From assembly GCA_027943335.1 (NCBI GenBank), contig BSBK01006386.1, positions 62,001 through 126,000 of the forward strand: 64,000 nucleotides of DNA, in the 5' to 3' direction. A program made the position numbers and the translations under genes. The DNA comes from Chamaecyparis obtusa. Its lineage: Eukaryota > Streptophyta > Pinopsida > Cupressales > Cupressaceae. Below are positions 61,654 through 64,000 of this stretch, in pieces. Position 1 is the stretch's first letter. Every line of letters starts with the position of its first letter. The notes beneath the pieces were generated by a model, which had not been told where the DNA came from, ran no database searches, and saw nothing but the letters and a program-made list of their open reading frames with translations.

Positions 61654-63705
61654 TGTTATACACTAAGTTTTGCACCTTGTTCAAGCTCTCGTAGTCTTGA
61701 TAACCCAGTATAACATGGGAATCATCTCCAGGTTGTGGGACCTATCCTAACCGAGATGAGACCTCTAGGTTCTTGGCTAGTTCCTCTTGGATAATCACCT
61801 TAATTTGCTTCTTTAATAGGAAACTAAATTCTTGAAGGGAAAGGGATAGAAGGAATGCTGAAGGGAAATGACTGAAAGAAAACTACCTACTAGGTGATAC
61901 ACCGAAATGAAATGAACACAATATATTGACCAAATTAGCATGAAAGCTCTTAGATCTAATCAAACACAATCCTTCTAAACAGGCTTGCATAAGTGTTTCA
62001 TAGAGAAGTCTGAACAAAAGACATGAACTGTGACCTACAAGAAAATTTTCTCTTCATCAAAAGGGTACATGAATGAGACAAGGTAGCTACGGGATGGACA
62101 AAATCCACAAAACTATCTAAATCAGATCAGACACAATAGTACACAAATAAGCTGAAAGAAAGAAGGGCTCTGGAACTCCAAGATTTCTCTAACAAAGCTA
62201 GTATATTATACCCAATAAGAGAAATAAAGACAAGGGAAAGACCTGAGGGCATAACAAATGCCACAGAAAGCCTCTATTAAGTCTGATAAATCTATGAAAG
62301 ATTACAAACTGTAAGAGTTAGAGGGTAGAACAAATGCCACAGATAACTAATAAGAAAGAAAACCTCTCTTTTACAATTGTAAACTCTGAGCTCTAAAATC
62401 TCCAAAAAACTAATATATACATCTCCCTTTGCACATAGGTCGGAGTCAAACTTTTAGGGTTACATAGATTTTCATATAATAATAGAAACCCTAACTTTGT
62501 CACTTCTGATCATATATGTCTCCTTGAAATATCTTGGTCGATCAGATGTATGTCTGCATGTCTTTCCAGTCACCATAACTGTGTGTAGGTGAGCCGCCTT
62601 GATCCATCTACTTTGCTACAAGTTGAAAACCTCACGCTACGGCCATGACCTATCTCTACAAGTCATGCTCATCATGAATGTTCAAATATGATCCTCGCAG
62701 ATATTTCCTACTTGTAACTATCCTGAAAACATCAATTCCAAGCTACCCCTTCTTTGTTTGTTCATGGTTCATCGCAACAAACCGACATGACCCCTGCAAA
62801 AAGAAATTCAAAAGTTGGCCCTAACGGCTAACTAATCAAATTTTAAAACATGGTTGTCAATCACATGTTTCCTAACAAATCAAACGGTCCTCAAAATTCA
62901 CCACAACAGTCAACAAGCCCCTTAAAAAGTCTACGACCACATCACCAACTTGGCAACCAAACCTCGTGTGTATCCTACCACTTGTCACTCTTTTATTTGC
63001 TTTTGACTACTTTATCAGCTTTGACATCCACCAACTGCTCTGACCACTTTTATCACTTTCAAATCGGATGGTAGTCACATGATCGCAAAGGGGAAGAACA
63101 TTCCTTTCTATCAAGCAACAACTATCAATCATGGTCACACTTTAACCACTTTGGCTTTGAATAACTGCATTGTAAGGAAGATCGACGGTTGTCTCATGAT
63201 CTCATGGAACAAGATTAAGCTTTAATAACATGTGACAACCATTGATTAAAAGGAGATTAACCCCTCTTAATCAGACACTGAAACATTAGAAAAAATAAAC
63301 CGCTTAGGACCTTAAGAAACTAGGCCCACCATGGCAGATGGCATTCGATCGCAGGTGCGCGGATAAGAAAAGCTGACGCCAGAGAATAAGTGCGCAAATG
63401 TGAAGAGGTAGAAAATGTCCAAGGGTTTCGAGACTTTGACAAAAGTAATGAAGAGGCTAAAAACATAGAGGGTTTTGGTACTGAGACAACTTTTATGAAA
63501 CCCCTGACATAATAATAGTTATTTCCTGAAGACCTTCAAACTTGAATATCTCTTTGATTTTTTTGATTAAGAACATGCAATTAGAACCGGAGCATGGTGA
63601 CACATTGAAGAACATGGGGCAAAGGGAGAAAACCATAAATCCTTGTGGATCTCCTTCGCAAGTGAAAATAGACCAAAATCATATGATAGGAAATTTTGGG
63701 TAACA
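61654..63705 (-). repeat. LARD2 5' LTR
   Basis: Direct copy of 57357-59409, immediately followed on the plus strand by CTTAC. Confidence 0.92.
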
Positions 63706-63710
63706 CTTAC

Positions 63711-64000
63711 TATCCAAGTAATTTTTGAAATGTTTTGAGTTCATCTTGAAAGGATTTGAAAATCATTTTTCAACACTTTGTGTTCACAATTTTTCATGAT
63801 AAACATGATTCCATGTTTCACCTTCTTGATAGCAAGCTGAAAAAGGGGGGCATATAGCTACCCATGAAATTTTCCATATTCCTTTGTAAGTCCTAGGTGA
63901 TTTATGATTATTTCTAATGCATGGTTTTACAGGATGTGGTTACTAATAGTTACTTGTAGGATTTGTGTGCTATGGACTTTGATATATCCCTTTTTATTTG
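63711..64000. other. Right-edge noncoding sequence
   Basis: Continues the sequence left of LARD2 after the target duplication. No gene or repeat was recognised. Confidence 0.5.

Larger units (their letters stand above)
57357..63705 (-). mobile_element. LARD2: second copy of the non-autonomous LTR family
   Basis: LTRs lie at 57357-59409 and 61654-63705 (about 2052 bp each), starting TGTTACCCAAAATTT and ending GTATAACA in minus reading. The target duplication CTTAC is perfect at 57352-57356 and 63706-63710. The interior of 2244 bp has the same single ORF as LARD1 and no polymerase genes. The LTR sequence matches LARD1's (for example the last ~150 bases before TATAACA) but is about 560 bases shorter. 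Roughly 6% of sampled LTR positions differ between the two copies. A TATA-like aatatatac complement lies at 58114-58122 and 62412-62420. Confidence 0.93.

Overview
This window reads as plant nuclear DNA made almost entirely of repeats. It is AT-rich and I see no intact host gene. The coding sequence that is recognisable belongs to plant LTR retrotransposons (Ty3/gypsy with an extra RNase H domain, Ty1/copia, and non-autonomous forms) or to a plant-mobile-domain (PMD) pseudogene. Long, diverged LTRs, insertions inside insertions and no genes in 64 kb suggest a large, slowly purged genome such as a gymnosperm. That placement is inference; no diagnostic host gene is present.

Layout. 1-4.8 kb: the 5' part of a minus-strand LTR element (LTR 3805-4811, primer-binding site at 3789-3801, internal region running off the left edge). 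4.8-9.1 kb: no recognisable feature. 9.1-10.6 kb: a foldback structure with ~390-bp inverted arms around microsatellites, followed by an LTR-like remnant to 11.0 kb. 11-16.8 kb: noncoding, with a telomere-motif-rich patch and a pair of direct/inverted repeats. 16,831-24,333: a complete non-autonomous LTR element on the plus strand ('LARD1') with two 2613-bp LTRs and one decayed ORF of unknown function. 24.3-29.5 kb plus 42.8-43.1 kb: a decayed Ty3/gypsy element of Tat-like type ('Gypsy1'), interrupted by a second Ty3/gypsy element ('Gypsy2', from 29,523 to somewhere between 41.4 and 42.8 kb). Gypsy2 has an RNase H domain between protease and reverse transcriptase.

43.6-57 kb holds a minus-strand PMD pseudogene split by a complete Ty1/copia element (43,793-53,682, TSD AACTC). 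The 3' LTR of that copia element contains a small non-autonomous element (45,186-47,281, TSD CTAAT). The PMD pseudogene also carries an LTR remnant (about 54.7-56.0 kb) related to the copia LTR but in opposite orientation. 57,357-63,705 is a second copy of the LARD family ('LARD2', minus strand, perfect TSD CTTAC) with the same unknown ORF as LARD1.

How they relate. Insertion order can be read from the nesting: PMD gene, then copia, then the small element; and Gypsy1, then Gypsy2. LARD1 and LARD2 lack polymerase genes, but their last ~65 bases before the 3' LTR resemble the same stretch in Gypsy2. This suggests the LARD family is or was mobilised by a Gypsy2-like element. All element genes seen here carry stops, frameshifts or altered key residues, so the window is a graveyard rather than a set of active elements. 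Boundaries described as exact rest on reading terminal repeats and target duplications by eye; divergence values are by-eye samples, not alignments.
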